Origin: Euglena gracilis
Lineage: Eukaryota; Euglenida; Euglenophyceae; Euglenales
Direction of reading: 5' to 3'
DNA length: 64,000 nt
Assembly: GCA_039621445.1 (NCBI GenBank)
Contig: CP154956.1
Coordinates: 12,337,443-12,401,442, forward strand
A program made the translations under genes and the position numbers. This document shows, in pieces, positions 1 through 9,834 of the stretch. Position 1 is the first letter of the stretch, and each line of letters opens with the position of its first letter. The notes beneath the pieces are model-generated. The model was given only the letters and a program-made list of their open reading frames with translations. It had not been told where the DNA came from and searched no databases.

Positions 1-244
1 GCATTCCTCTGAAAATGAAAATCCCGCACATGCGTCCATCTCGGGTCTTCTAGGGGGCAGGACCTGGCCATTGGCTTGTCTCAATCCAGATAGCGGAGGA
101 TTCCTCCAAAGCCTTGCGCAATCTGGACAGCAAGCAAATTGGGGGGGGTATGCCAGCCAAGGGGGCGTTCAATGGCGTTCAGTGAAAACAATACCCATTT
201 CTCTCACCAAAGAACAAGACAAAAGAAGGAAAAGGCTGGGTCGA

Positions 245-3200
245 TAGCTGCAACCAAAATGAATGCTGGTCGCTGGACATCAGTATACAGAACAGCTTCC
301 CGATTGAGGTGTGAGGCGCGGGTGCTGGAACGCTCAGGGAGTTGGCTCTGACTCCCTCATCAACCACAGGATACAAAATCATAATATTTGCCAATCACCC
401 CAAGGCAATTGAACCGGTCAGCCTGGCCCTTCTGGATCCAAGGTGTCAGTGTTTCATGTTGAGCATTATGAAAAACACATATCCAAATGTTTTTACTTGG
501 TTATGAGTGATGTCAAATAGTCGTCTTTTCGGTTCAACAGCCTGACTGTGAAAGAAATGAGATGCAACTGGTCATCAGAAGTCCGTGATTCAGCCCTGAG
601 CTAAGTGCAGCTTGAACTTCATTTGTTACAAAAGTTGATGTGATGGAAATGCTGCAAAAGAATAGATCAGAATGTAGGGCCAACAGGTCAGTCCAAGGTT
701 TGTTAAGACCTTGTGTATGTTATTGTTTTTGACAAAAACGTGCTGAAAAAGCAGATGAAATCAAACCTCAAGCATTATGAAACCTCAAGTGATAAAATCA
801 TTACCCACAAGTTCTGTCAAAACTAAACTTTGAGCAGGCATTGGCAACAACAAGGACCCGGGAGGGATAGAGGTCGCCGTAGCCCACCATAGTCAGCGTC
901 ACCACAGCAAAGTACGTTGCATCCACAACAGTGCCGACGGACATACTCCTCTCCCACCCAGCATCCTCTCGCCCTTAAACTCAGAAATTTCAAAAAAAAT
1001 CATATGCACTGTTGCATGCCCAAGTAACATCGGGGAGGGGAAGCCCTTTACAACTATCAAAACCCCCCTTTCATAAATGCACTGGTATTTTTTTTGGCTC
1101 TGGCCCGGGGGGGGATTTGGACCTCCCATGTTACAGAAAAGCAACACTCAATTCACTGCCCATCAGGGTGAGATGGAGGTGAAAATGGGCCTCATAATTT
1201 CCGCCAGCTTTGTGGGGGGGGATGATGACCCCCCCAAAGTAGATGGCTGTGAGCGCAAATGTCATACCAACTGTACACAAATGCACCAATGGCTCATGTG
1301 CGCAACTGTCCTTTGTTGTACATTGCAAATGGTACCTGCCCCAACCTTTCCTTCTGTGGCCAAAAAAGGCAGGCCCTCTGTTTCATGTGGTAATATAAAA
1401 AATCTGGGGAGCATTTTTCAAATTTCATATGGTTGATGTGCGCAAATGCGCAAATCAACCATGCATGCATTTTTGCACACCAACCACGTGTGTGTGTTTT
1501 GTGTAAGTGGTTGGTGTGCGCATTTGCAAATGTACCTTTGTTTTACCTCCGTAATATGGAGTGCTCTTCGTCCTTCACAGTTGTCGTGCGCGCTTGCGCA
1601 CACCGACCATTGTGGATGGAAAATACTTGCAACTATTGTGTGGTGAAGAAATTCACCACACAGGAAGAATTGATGACGTGAACCCCCCATGCCGTCGGAG
1701 TGCGAAATGCGCACAACACGATGATGTGTGCATTTGCGCACACCTGACCACGATAGCAAAATTCAGACAAAGCACATCATACACGCCTTCCAGTACACAA
1801 CTTCAGCTTTCACATGATCTCCATGAGGCTTTTTTTTTGAGGCCCAGTGACAGGTCCAGGTCCATGTGGAGACCGTGGACCTCCACATAGGTAGACATCC
1901 AATAGGTGTCCTTCCGCAAGCACTTCGCGGCACACGTGCAACAACGTTGCTTGGGCAAGAGGTGGACCTCGAAAACCATCTCCACTTGCCCCCTGGCTTG
2001 CGTTTTTTGCTGCAACAGTCACATCAGGTGACGACGGGTGATGGCGCTTCAGCAGCCAATAACCTCCAGCACAGCAGCAGCCATCGAGGTGGCTATGTTA
2101 TCCCCAACAAACGGGACAAAAGACTGGGGGGGGGCATGCTGCGGGTCGATGGAAACAATGGAAAATAGCAGCATGTGCACCTTTATACATGTGGCAGGTG
2201 TGTGTAAATGTTCAAACGCCGACCACGTGCACATTTTCACAAACCGTCCACTTTTTTTTATGACCTGATACTTGCTTGATGCATGTGTTTTTTCAATGCA
2301 TTTCTGTCTGTTTTCAGAGGAAGGCTGCATCGTAACCCTTTGGATCATTGTTGTTCAGGAAAGCTCAAGGCAGCGAGGCCTGTTTATGTGCTGTGCTATT
2401 TGATCGCATCCCATTTCACAACTGCACCTCAGGTCGGTTTGAGCAAATGCGCACACATTGACGGTGTGCGTATTTGCACAGCCGACGTCATCTTCTGTCC
2501 CCGAGAATTCTGGGATATTTATGGCCATTCTTTGGGGGAACCGAAGAATGGTCGATTTGCGAACTTTCTCACATCGCATTCTTTCTTTGTTCAAACCAAT
2601 GGCTGCAATAAATCATTCCAGTAAATTTGTGTCGGCCTGCACAGGCCTTCACAAAAAGCCCCGGTCACACCCTCCTTACCCCCCTTACCCCCCTTACCCC
2701 CCCATCCTTGTTCCCCGCGTTCCAGCAAACGCCCAAAAACACAAGTCCGAGGCCGTCAAAAACAAGAAAATGCATCAAAACCCTTGGAGGGAACAGCCAG
2801 GGCCGCCGACAACCGGTAAGGAGAGCCGTGGGGCGAAGCGGTACCAGGATTTTGGTGCTTTTGTCAGTGTTTTTTTCACTTTGTGGGGTTTTCGTGCCAT
2901 TCCGACTGTATTATGTAAACATGGAATCCTTGGGAGAGCCGGTGCCAAAACGAGAAATCGCTCGTATTTTGTCCAATTGTGCTGTGTCTCGCTCTCAACT
3001 ATTGCAACGCCGGCGCTCCAAGTGGTTTTGGGTCGGTTTGCGAAAATGCACGAATCGACAAAAAAGCTTAAGTGCGCGTGTGAGATGTGCCACTAAGTTT
3101 CTGTATTTCCAAAAAAAGGATCTGTTGGCCAGAAATCTGAAAATGACAAAATTTAGACAAAAATTTGGCCTCAGGCAAAAATCTGGTCCGGAATGCAGAT

Positions 3201-3750
3201 TTTTTCCAAATCAAAATAATTTCCCAGTAGAAATCAATAAACACAGGAAAAAACCAAAAGCTCACAACTTTTGTCAAAGTTGCAAAAATTTGGCTTTTTT
3301 TTTGCAAAATTGCCAAATTTAGCAGCAAAAAAGCACTTGTGTTCCGCCATCCCAAGGGTGTCCAGAACTCATTGCACCTTTCATTTCAAATTGATTCAGA
3401 CTGAGCGAGGAAAGGAAAAAAAAACTGTAGAAATAAATTGCTGGACAATTTATAACTAAATACCTCCACTCCAGGTGGTCAATCGTCAAAATACACCGCT
3501 CCAAACTGCCATGAAAATGTGCGTGAAAACATTCACCCTTTGAAAAATGGGGAACTATGAGCCGGGTGAGGTCCGGGCCCAGTGCTCCGTGTGGCAGTAG
3601 AACAGCACAGAGACAACCAGGTAGCACAGCACCACCGCCACAGCCTGGAGGGTCAGCCGGAGTGTCCCCTGGGACGCCAACTCCTGCACCGGGGCCAGGC
3701 GCCCGCCGCAGACCCGGAGATGGGACACTGGGAGGCCACCCTCCGACTTT
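245..3750 (-). CDS. K+ channel gene, 3' part missing (gene A)
   Basis: Minus-strand channel gene assembled from separate exons: a TM1 exon near 3.6-3.7 kb, a pore exon at 0.84-0.94 kb and a possible TM2 start at 0.29-0.33 kb. The pore exon reads TLTMVGYGDLYP, the K+ selectivity-filter signature, preceded by a pore helix. Spacing fits TM1-pore-TM2 of a two-pore or two-TM K+ channel. The rest would lie left of the window. It resembles the complete two-pore gene at 9.75-22.2 kb, so the two may be a tandem pair. Splice borders are not all canonical and phases were not reconciled. The 3.5 kb span is mostly intron with GTGCGCAAATGC-type palindromic repeats. The family call is firm from the filter; the gene structure is inference. 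Confidence 0.6.
290..332 (-). CDS. Possible TM2 exon start of channel gene A
   Basis: Minus-strand reading PAPHTSIGKLFC resembles the TSxGKLF segment that begins TM2 just after the K+ filter. It has a plausible acceptor (TTCCAG) and donor (GTATAC) around it. The exon is very short, so this is a weak call. It is supported mainly by its position downstream of the pore exon. Confidence 0.25.
840..944 (-). CDS. Exon with K+ channel pore (TMVGYGD)
   Basis: Read on the minus strand, this segment encodes DATYFAVVTLTMVGYGD followed by LYPSR. That is a pore helix plus the filter GYGD. The usual T-T-V-G-Y-G-D has M in place of the second T, which is seen in some two-pore channels. The frame is open on both sides, so exact borders are uncertain. 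This is the strongest evidence for a channel gene at the left end. Confidence 0.75.
1250..2482. repeat. Cluster of GTGCGCAAATGC palindromic repeats
   Basis: At least five imperfect palindromes based on GTGTGCGCATTTGCGCA and its complement lie at about 1270-1300, 1433-1535, 1585-1612, 1700-1750 and 2445-2482, with a decayed one near 2205-2245. Many are next to CGGT/ACCG or GGTTG. They look like ends of one small inverted-repeat element family inserted several times in the intron of channel gene A. Confidence 0.5.
1820..2011 (-). CDS. Possible exon between TM1 and pore of gene A
   Basis: An open minus-strand segment follows a TTGCAG acceptor-like site. Two frames are open through it (one with HLLPKQRCCTC, one with LHVCREVLAEGH), so the coding frame is not decided. 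Composition is less A/T-rich than its surroundings. If real, it would code for the loop between TM1 and the pore. No domain recognised. Confidence 0.25.
2658..2705. repeat. CCCCTTA short tandem repeat
   Basis: Three to four copies of a CCCCTTAC unit form a C-rich tandem array. The unit resembles degenerate telomere-type sequence but is too short to be called telomeric. Confidence 0.4.
3574..3748 (-). CDS. Exon with TM1 of K+ channel gene A
   Basis: The minus strand encodes a hydrophilic lead and then a hydrophobic helix LQAVAVVLCYLVVSVLFY followed by CHTEHW. This is what TM1 of a two-pore channel looks like, and it lies upstream of the GYGD pore exon. A stop follows 15 residues after the helix, so a donor must lie between; no GT is available there and a GC donor is the best candidate. 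The GC content is clearly higher than in the flanking intron DNA, which supports coding. A similar TM1 exon is seen at 22.0-22.2 kb. Confidence 0.5.
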
Positions 3751-4007
3751 GCTCCAATAATGTCATTTCCGGAACATGCCAGAGGACAAGAAAAAGCACA
3801 ATCGAGGTGCATTGAGTGTGTGCAAATCATTCCTAACTGGACCCTATGGTAGGTGGGAACCAACTTTGCAAGGAAAAATAAAATTTTTCTTCAACATTTG
3901 CAACAATTGACAATAGACACCAAGAAGGGGGTGGGGGAGGTTGGCAACCCGTCACCCACGACCCTTAGGTCTTCCAGGATTCCCATCCAGCTTTACTCCA
4001 TCCTGTC

Positions 4008-4364
4008 CATACAAATTCTTTAGCGACCTCTGGGGGGGGGGGTCACTACACTCCACTCCACCAGCCAGTCACTTTTTTTCCGGGAAACCAGTCAGTCGGT
4101 CATCCAGTCAGTCGGTCGTCAGTCGGTCGTCCCGCCGGTGGGGGGGGGGGGTCGGCCACTGTGGAATCCAAAGGAAATTTGACCAAAAACATGAAAAAAG
4201 GCCAAAAAAATTTCCGGTGCCTTCGGCGCCAGGTCACTTTAGTGGTTTTTTGGCCAACCCCCTGGGGGGGGAGGGGGTCCAGGCCAAAAACCAGTCAGTC
4301 ACCCTGAAAAAACCAGTCACCCACCCCCCGGGGGGGGGGTTGGCCAGTGACTAAGTGATTGTAT
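4008..4364. mobile_element. hAT-like MITE, CAGTCAGTCACT family, copy 1
   Basis: It starts CATACAAATTC and ends AGTGACTAAGTGATTGTAT, inside which are repeated ACCAGTCAGTCACT blocks, G/C homopolymers and a GCGCC palindrome in the middle. It is close in sequence to the copies at 22364-22706 and 23345-23635. The flanks do not give a clean duplication, so this is probably an older insertion. Short open frames inside are by-products of the homopolymers. Confidence 0.7.
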
Positions 4365-4869
4365 AGTCTTGCCACCCGGATGCCCTATCTTCGAGAGCAT
4401 TGATGCATTTGTAGATATTCTGCGCGTGAACGAGCGGTGGAAGTGGATCCACACAAAATAATTACACACCCCAGCCAGAATTGCAGCTTGGCAGCCTGGA
4501 CGACAGCCAATGGGCGACGTGGATACCTTCCGCTTCACGGGCGACGCGGTGCGAGTAGGGGTGAGATGACGCAGGGGTGGGGCCGATTCATGACAACCCG
4601 AACCTTGCTTCGTGCCTGGGGGTTATTAAACTCCACCCCCCACTTATAACCCCCCCACCCCACCTATAACCCCCCCCCACTTATGGGCCCCCTCTGGGGG
4701 AAAAAAATGCAAACCACCGGGGACCACCGCAAACCACCCAAAAATTGATTTTTTGGCAGTTTTTTGAGACCGACCATCATCAAAAATGCCATGCTTGACC
4801 ACATTTGCCAAAAAGTGCCAATTTCGGGGGGGTTTTGGGGTCATTTTGGGGGTCAGATTTTCACCAACA

Positions 4870-5525
4870 ATTCTGGGACCTACAAACCCCCCAGACCTTA
4901 TAACCCCCCCCCTTCGGCCGACCAACCAAACCGGATCCTATAAACCCCAGGGGGTTTATAGGATGGTTAATGGGGTGTTTAGGATGCGGGAATTATGAAT
5001 ATGGGGGGGAGTTAATACCTCTCCCCCCCCCAAAGAAGCTGTCTCCTAATTGGTTGGACAGCACCAACACAGACCCTTGTAGGATACCACCCAAGGCAAT
5101 TGTCACGTAACAAATCGTCCAGCACAAGAGGGGGTGCAGATTTCGGGGGGGGGTGACAAACCACTTTGTTTTCAGGTTTGGTTGAGGTCTGCCTTTGTCG
5201 CTTGGGATGGGGGAAGGGTTCGACATAAGGACATAAGGAGGGCTTACGGGGTTTTGGTGGGGGTGTCTCCTGCACCGGAGGGGGGGTCTGGACCCCCCCC
5301 CCAAACCTGCCAAGGGGGGTCAGACCATCCCAAGGGGTACCCGGGACCCCGGTTGCACCAGATTTGGGGGGGGGTTCGCTGGGCAAATATCCCGATCCAT
5401 ATCCTGGATAAAAGAGAAGCTTACAAGGGGAAAGGGGGGTGTCCAAACCCACCCAGGCTGCAGTCAATGTAGGGTATAGAAAGGGTTCAGGGGTAAAAAG
5501 GACGGGAAAAATTGTCTGGTTTCCC
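4870..5525. repeat. Poly-G repeat remnants
   Basis: A run of G/C-homopolymer MITE debris. It includes GGGTTCGACATAAGGACATAAGGA near 5217-5241, which is the terminal repeat of the TTCGATATAAGG family, and CCTATAAACCCC/GGGGTTTATAGG inverted pairs near 4935-4965. Long open frames here are low-complexity and not coding. Confidence 0.45.
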
Positions 5526-6764
5526 ATCGTCTTTGTTTCTCGTCATTTTTTGTACGGGTACGGACTGAAATGGAAACGGAGTTTTCTGGTATGAACTGAT
5601 CCCCTCAGGAACCTACCTTGTAAGGAAATATCCCACATGGTCCCAGGAGCCCTTGAAGAGGCTATGTTCAGCCTGGTTTTGTGTCCAGCTCCAGTTGCGC
5701 CTGTTTTAATGGGCCCAAGTCCAAAAAGGGACCTTCAAACAGGGTGCATCTGCCAAGAAAAACCAAGGAGAGCTGTTTTGGAAATAGCTCTCCAGGGTGC
5801 CGAGTCATCAAATGGGCCAACGGCCAAACTCAAGCCCCTGCAACGCCCTAGCTGACAGTACCTAGCTTTCCTGGTTGCTCCATAGCTAACCAAAATGATG
5901 CCCCGAATCCTGGTGCCGTGTTTTTGACCCATTCTCAGGACGTTTTTTTTTAGCCCATTATTGAGCCAAAAATATTCAAAAGTATTCAAAAAATTCAAAA
6001 AAAATCGAAATATCCCGAAGATGAAGCAAAACCAAAGAAATTTTTTAGAACACCAAATGAAGCCCCAGGCAAACCCCATATGCCCAGATATTGAAATTCC
6101 CGTGATTTCCCCCCGGGCCCAAGAAATGGCCACTCTCAGGCCAAGTGTCGGTCGGTTTTGGCCCGAATTGCGAAATGCCAAACATCACAAAAACCAAGCA
6201 AATCAAGCAAACTGTCAGGAGACCTAAATTTTATGTCGAGAAGAACTGTACTTGGGCCAAAAGTTGGGGGGAGCCCGGGGTGGGGACCACAGTGCCAAAG
6301 GTGCCATGGTCTCCCTGGGCTCCCCAGAACTTTGGCCCAAAACATTGTTCTTTGTCCGAAACTGCGTTTAGGCGGATTTCGAGACATTGAAAGTCATAAA
6401 GCTTAAAAATTAAATTAAACTGAAATCTTTAATTTTGCCCAACACAGTTTCAGGCCCTTAAAACGCCGCACCCAATCGTATTCTGATTTCCCTGGAAATA
6501 CCTGCCTGGCCCGAGATGTGGCCAATTTACGCCCCAAAACAGCGCTGCAGGCTTCCGACTCTGCCGTTTTCGGCCATTTTTGGGTTAGAATTTTGATTTG
6601 CTCTTTTCAGGCCGAGCGGCCGGTCTGCCAGCTGGGCAGCTGGGTCGACGACCCGGCATGTCAGTTTTGGGAACAAATCCTCAGCACCAACCAAAACCAG
6701 GTCAATGCACACTGGGGGTCAAGGCACATGTGGACACCGGGGAGGGGACATGCCCGGGAGGGGG
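5526..6764. other. No gene seen
   Basis: I see no convincing exon. The DNA is A-rich with tracts such as repeated AAAATTC near 5960-6010. Open frames are shadows of low-complexity sequence. Confidence 0.4.
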
Positions 6765-6876
6765 CAGGCTTCGACATGAGGGCAAGTGGGGGTGGGTTTG
6801 ACCTCCCTCCCCCATTCAGGAGAGGGGGGACATCTCCCCTCCTCTACCCTGTAGGCCTTCCTTATATCAAACCCTG
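6765..6876. mobile_element. TTCGATATAAGG-family MITE, short copy
   Basis: A 112-bp copy starting CAGGCTTCGACATGAGGGC and ending CCTTATATCAAACCCTG, an inverted pair, with G- and C-runs between. Same family as 10244-10612 and 60693-61079. The flanks do not show a clear duplication. Confidence 0.6.
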
Positions 6877-6884
6877 GGTGGTCA

Positions 6885-7392
6885 TAAAGATAAAAGGCAG
6901 CACAACCGAAAATGGGTGCCATTTCGACTAGCCTCAACACCAGCGGAGGCTCCTCTGTTTTCCCCACAGCTGTGTTGCTGTCCAAGGTTCCATACCCTCG
7001 GAGGCAATGTGGAACTGCCAACTGAGGGGCCCATCCGACATTGCAGAAATGGGAGCCGGTGAGGACACATTTGCAACAAACTTAGATTCACAGGAACAAT
7101 ATTTTTGAAAGCAAAGAAATGAAAGGTTTAAAAGGTTGATCAATGCATCAAAAGGCAGTTAAGAACAATTAGGAAAAACACAGTAACGCCTTCATGCAAC
7201 TCCAACAAAATAGCCTTCTGTCTTTTCTTTTCAAATTCTCTGAGTTGCAAAAATTATTCACTCCAATTCATATTCACTTCCTTCAAGTGATACAATGGTG
7301 ACAGCTGAACTTTGGAAACAAAATCAGAGAAACCAACGATGCATGAAACTCGCCAGAATTGACAGTCCCGTCGCTGGTTCATGCGTTGCACC
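6885..7392 (-). CDS. Possible two-exon segment, unknown gene
   Basis: On the minus strand an acceptor (GTATTTCAG) at about 7393 opens a frame with QRRDCQFWRVSCIVGFSD, ending at a GTGAAT donor near 7264. A second segment after CCCCTCAG at about 7021 continues in phase as GSSTLPPRVWNLGQQHSC. The two join without a stop. No domain recognised. They could be 5' exons of channel gene A or part of another gene. Confidence 0.3.
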
Positions 7393-8860
7393 TGAAATAC
7401 AAAAAATTCATAGGCGAATCTGAGGAAAAGCACACACAACCAAACAGCGTTGGTTTATCAACTTTCATATTCCTTGTCTTGTGTCTCCTTCTTTATTAAC
7501 ACCCCCCGCCGCCAAAGGCAGCAGTCCGCTACAAGCGCACCCCCCATTTGATGGGTTTAAAAAAAAGAAATCAACAAAAATTGCACAGATAGGGCCCAAA
7601 TAAAAGTGCACCCCCCGCCGCTGGAGGCGGCGGTCCACCATGAGCGCACCTGTGCTTCGGTGAGGGGGGGGTATTTAAATTTAATTTGGACCCTGCGCTT
7701 CTAGCGGCCCTGTGCTTCTCTTAGAAGGGGCTTTGTCCAACGATCTGTAACCTCTGTCCTCCGACCAGGGGGGGAGGGACATAAAACATAGGGTTGTGAC
7801 CAAAAAGGTGTCCTCCGACTGGGGGGTGGTCGTTGGACAACGAATCAAAGAAAAAGTGGCGGGTGCCCGGAATCCCACCGCCCAAAATGGCCAAAATTTT
7901 TTTGCCTTGACAAAATTTTGCTCAAAAAGTGCCAAAAATGGCACTTGGGCCAATTCTTGGCCGATTTTGGACGCAAAAATTTTCGGCCTGGTGCTTTGCG
8001 CCAGGACTAAAATTTTGGCCAAACCTCCGAAAAGGTGTCCTCTGACCGGGGGGGGGGGGTTCGTTGGTCATACGGGAGTTGGGGAGGGTACCTTGTTCAG
8101 TCTGAGAACTGGTCACATGTTGTGGAACACAGGCAGTAAATATGGCCATTTTTGTTACACTTTCCTTGTGGAATCTTCATTGAATGTGTTGGGATGGGAA
8201 TTGTTTTTGCTTAAGGACCGGCCTGCCTGCACAGGAAGTTGCTGGCATGTAGGTGGACCACAAGGCCTCCTCGGATATCTTGTCACCTGGCTTGTTTTCA
8301 CTGGCTCAGGTGACACCTTCCCACAAGGGAGGGTGGCAATTCATCTGCATCTGCCCACTTAAAACCAATTTCCACAAACAGAAGCCGAATTGTTCTGGAG
8401 CCAAATTGGGTGCAGAAGCAGCCAGCAAACTACGATGCCAAGTTGGAAACATGGGCCGGGACAATGACTTTTCAGGAAAAGACACTTCTGGTGGGGTTGG
8501 GCAGGGGAGTGGGAAGTCCTGTCCCAATTAATGGCCACAATGTGGTCTTCAATTGGACAGTTCGCAACTGTGCTAGGTGTGTGGGCTATTATTTAGATTT
8601 AACCTTTTGTGTGGGAAGCGATAGTCTCTTGTTTTGGGGCATTTTTGTCTATATTTCAAGTTTGGCTCAAAGCTTCTAATAATCGAATTTCTGATGGCCG
8701 GTGTTTCTTGGGATGAGGTCGAAAAATCCGCTCCAAAACCCATGGGGCACCAAGAAGGGGGATATCAATCAACACTCTTTGGTTGAAATCTCAAAATGCA
8801 AATCAAATACAAGTGCATTAACCGAGAGGTTTAGGACTCCAAAAACACTTCAGCGGTTCA
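7393..8860. other. No gene seen; CCCCCCGCCG-type repeats
   Basis: The stretch contains two copies of a CACCCCCCGCCGC...GGCGG...GAGCGCACC block near 7500-7545 and 7609-7650. It also has a poly-G MITE-like block with GGTGTCCTCCGACTGGGGGG repeats at about 7760-8065. No exon with recognisable protein features was found. Confidence 0.4.
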
Positions 8861-8867
8861 AGCGTCA

Positions 8868-9015
8868 GTCAGAGCAGTGAATCTGATCTGTTCTCCCGAT
8901 CTGGCGGGGGCACATCTGTGAGGCACACACATTGAAGCCAGTCATGACATAATCCTTGCAATGCAAGGAAGAAGGATGGTTGGCCAGCATATAAGAGGCA
9001 TCCTTCACGGTGTAC
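8868..9015 (-). CDS. Possible exon, unknown
   Basis: A minus-strand open segment includes RYTVKDASYMLANHPSS and then KDYVMTGFNVCASQM. Residue use looks protein-like compared with the flanks. There is no recognised family and the splice sites are uncertain. Confidence 0.2.
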
Positions 9016-9749
9016 CTCCCAAAAAGGAGGCCTCCATGCAACCGAAGACAAAGGGGCAGTTGGGAACACTGGGGGGGGTGACCCCCCCCCCACAGCAAAA
9101 AAAAGCAACTGATGGTTCAGGGAAGTCTGAAGCTTTTTACATGGCAGGGCAGGGGGATGCGTGACGATGGTTCAAAATAGTACCAATTGTTGTTTTTGTG
9201 TAAAAGCTGTAACATGAACAACTGAATCCCCACCAGTAAAACATCTTGAACAATGGCAACCTTCAAGTTGCTGCAAATCCGGACGAAAATATCGTGCCTC
9301 TCCCAAATGGGCCATTCTGAAATTTCTGAGGGATCTCAGAATTCAGCCGGAATAAAGAACCTGGGGGTTCAACACTATTTCATTACTGGGCAATTTCATT
9401 GATGAAAACATCACAGACCTATTTTCTGACCATTCGTCAATTACCTTTGGTTTCAAATCGGTTCAAAATTGCCTTTTTCATTAGAAGAGCACATAAGACT
9501 TAGGACACTTTGTATTTCTTGAAAATTGTTTCCTTTGAATTATCTTTCAAAAAAGTGGCAGGAATTCTTCAAGCTGCCACATAAAAGAACCTGTTCGAGG
9601 AAATATATTTGGGAGGATGGACCTGAAAACTGTTACCTTGGAAACCGAGCCTCAATTAAAAATTTCCCAGATGAGGGAAGCCCAACCCATACATCTGAAG
9701 ACAGTGCTGCGGGTGCAGAGCTGCCAAAGGCACGGCTCTCACTATCTTT

Positions 9750-9834
9750 CAAGTACATCGGCCGGGTCCAAGACGCCGTCCTCATTTGCATCCAGCTCAC
9801 GGAAAGACTGTAGGCACTCCTGGACGTCAGTCCC
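9750..9834 (-). CDS. TPK last exon: EF hand and stop
   Basis: Minus strand reads DVQECLQSFRELDANEDG then VLDPADVLER and a TAG stop. The loop D-A-N-E-D-G-V-L-D-P-A-D has acidic residues at EF-hand positions 1, 5, 9 and 12 and glycine at 6, so it should bind Ca2+. It ends the channel gene. The nearest acceptor is GTCCAG before the E of ECLQ; the phase join to the 12.1 kb exon was not reconciled. Confidence 0.65.
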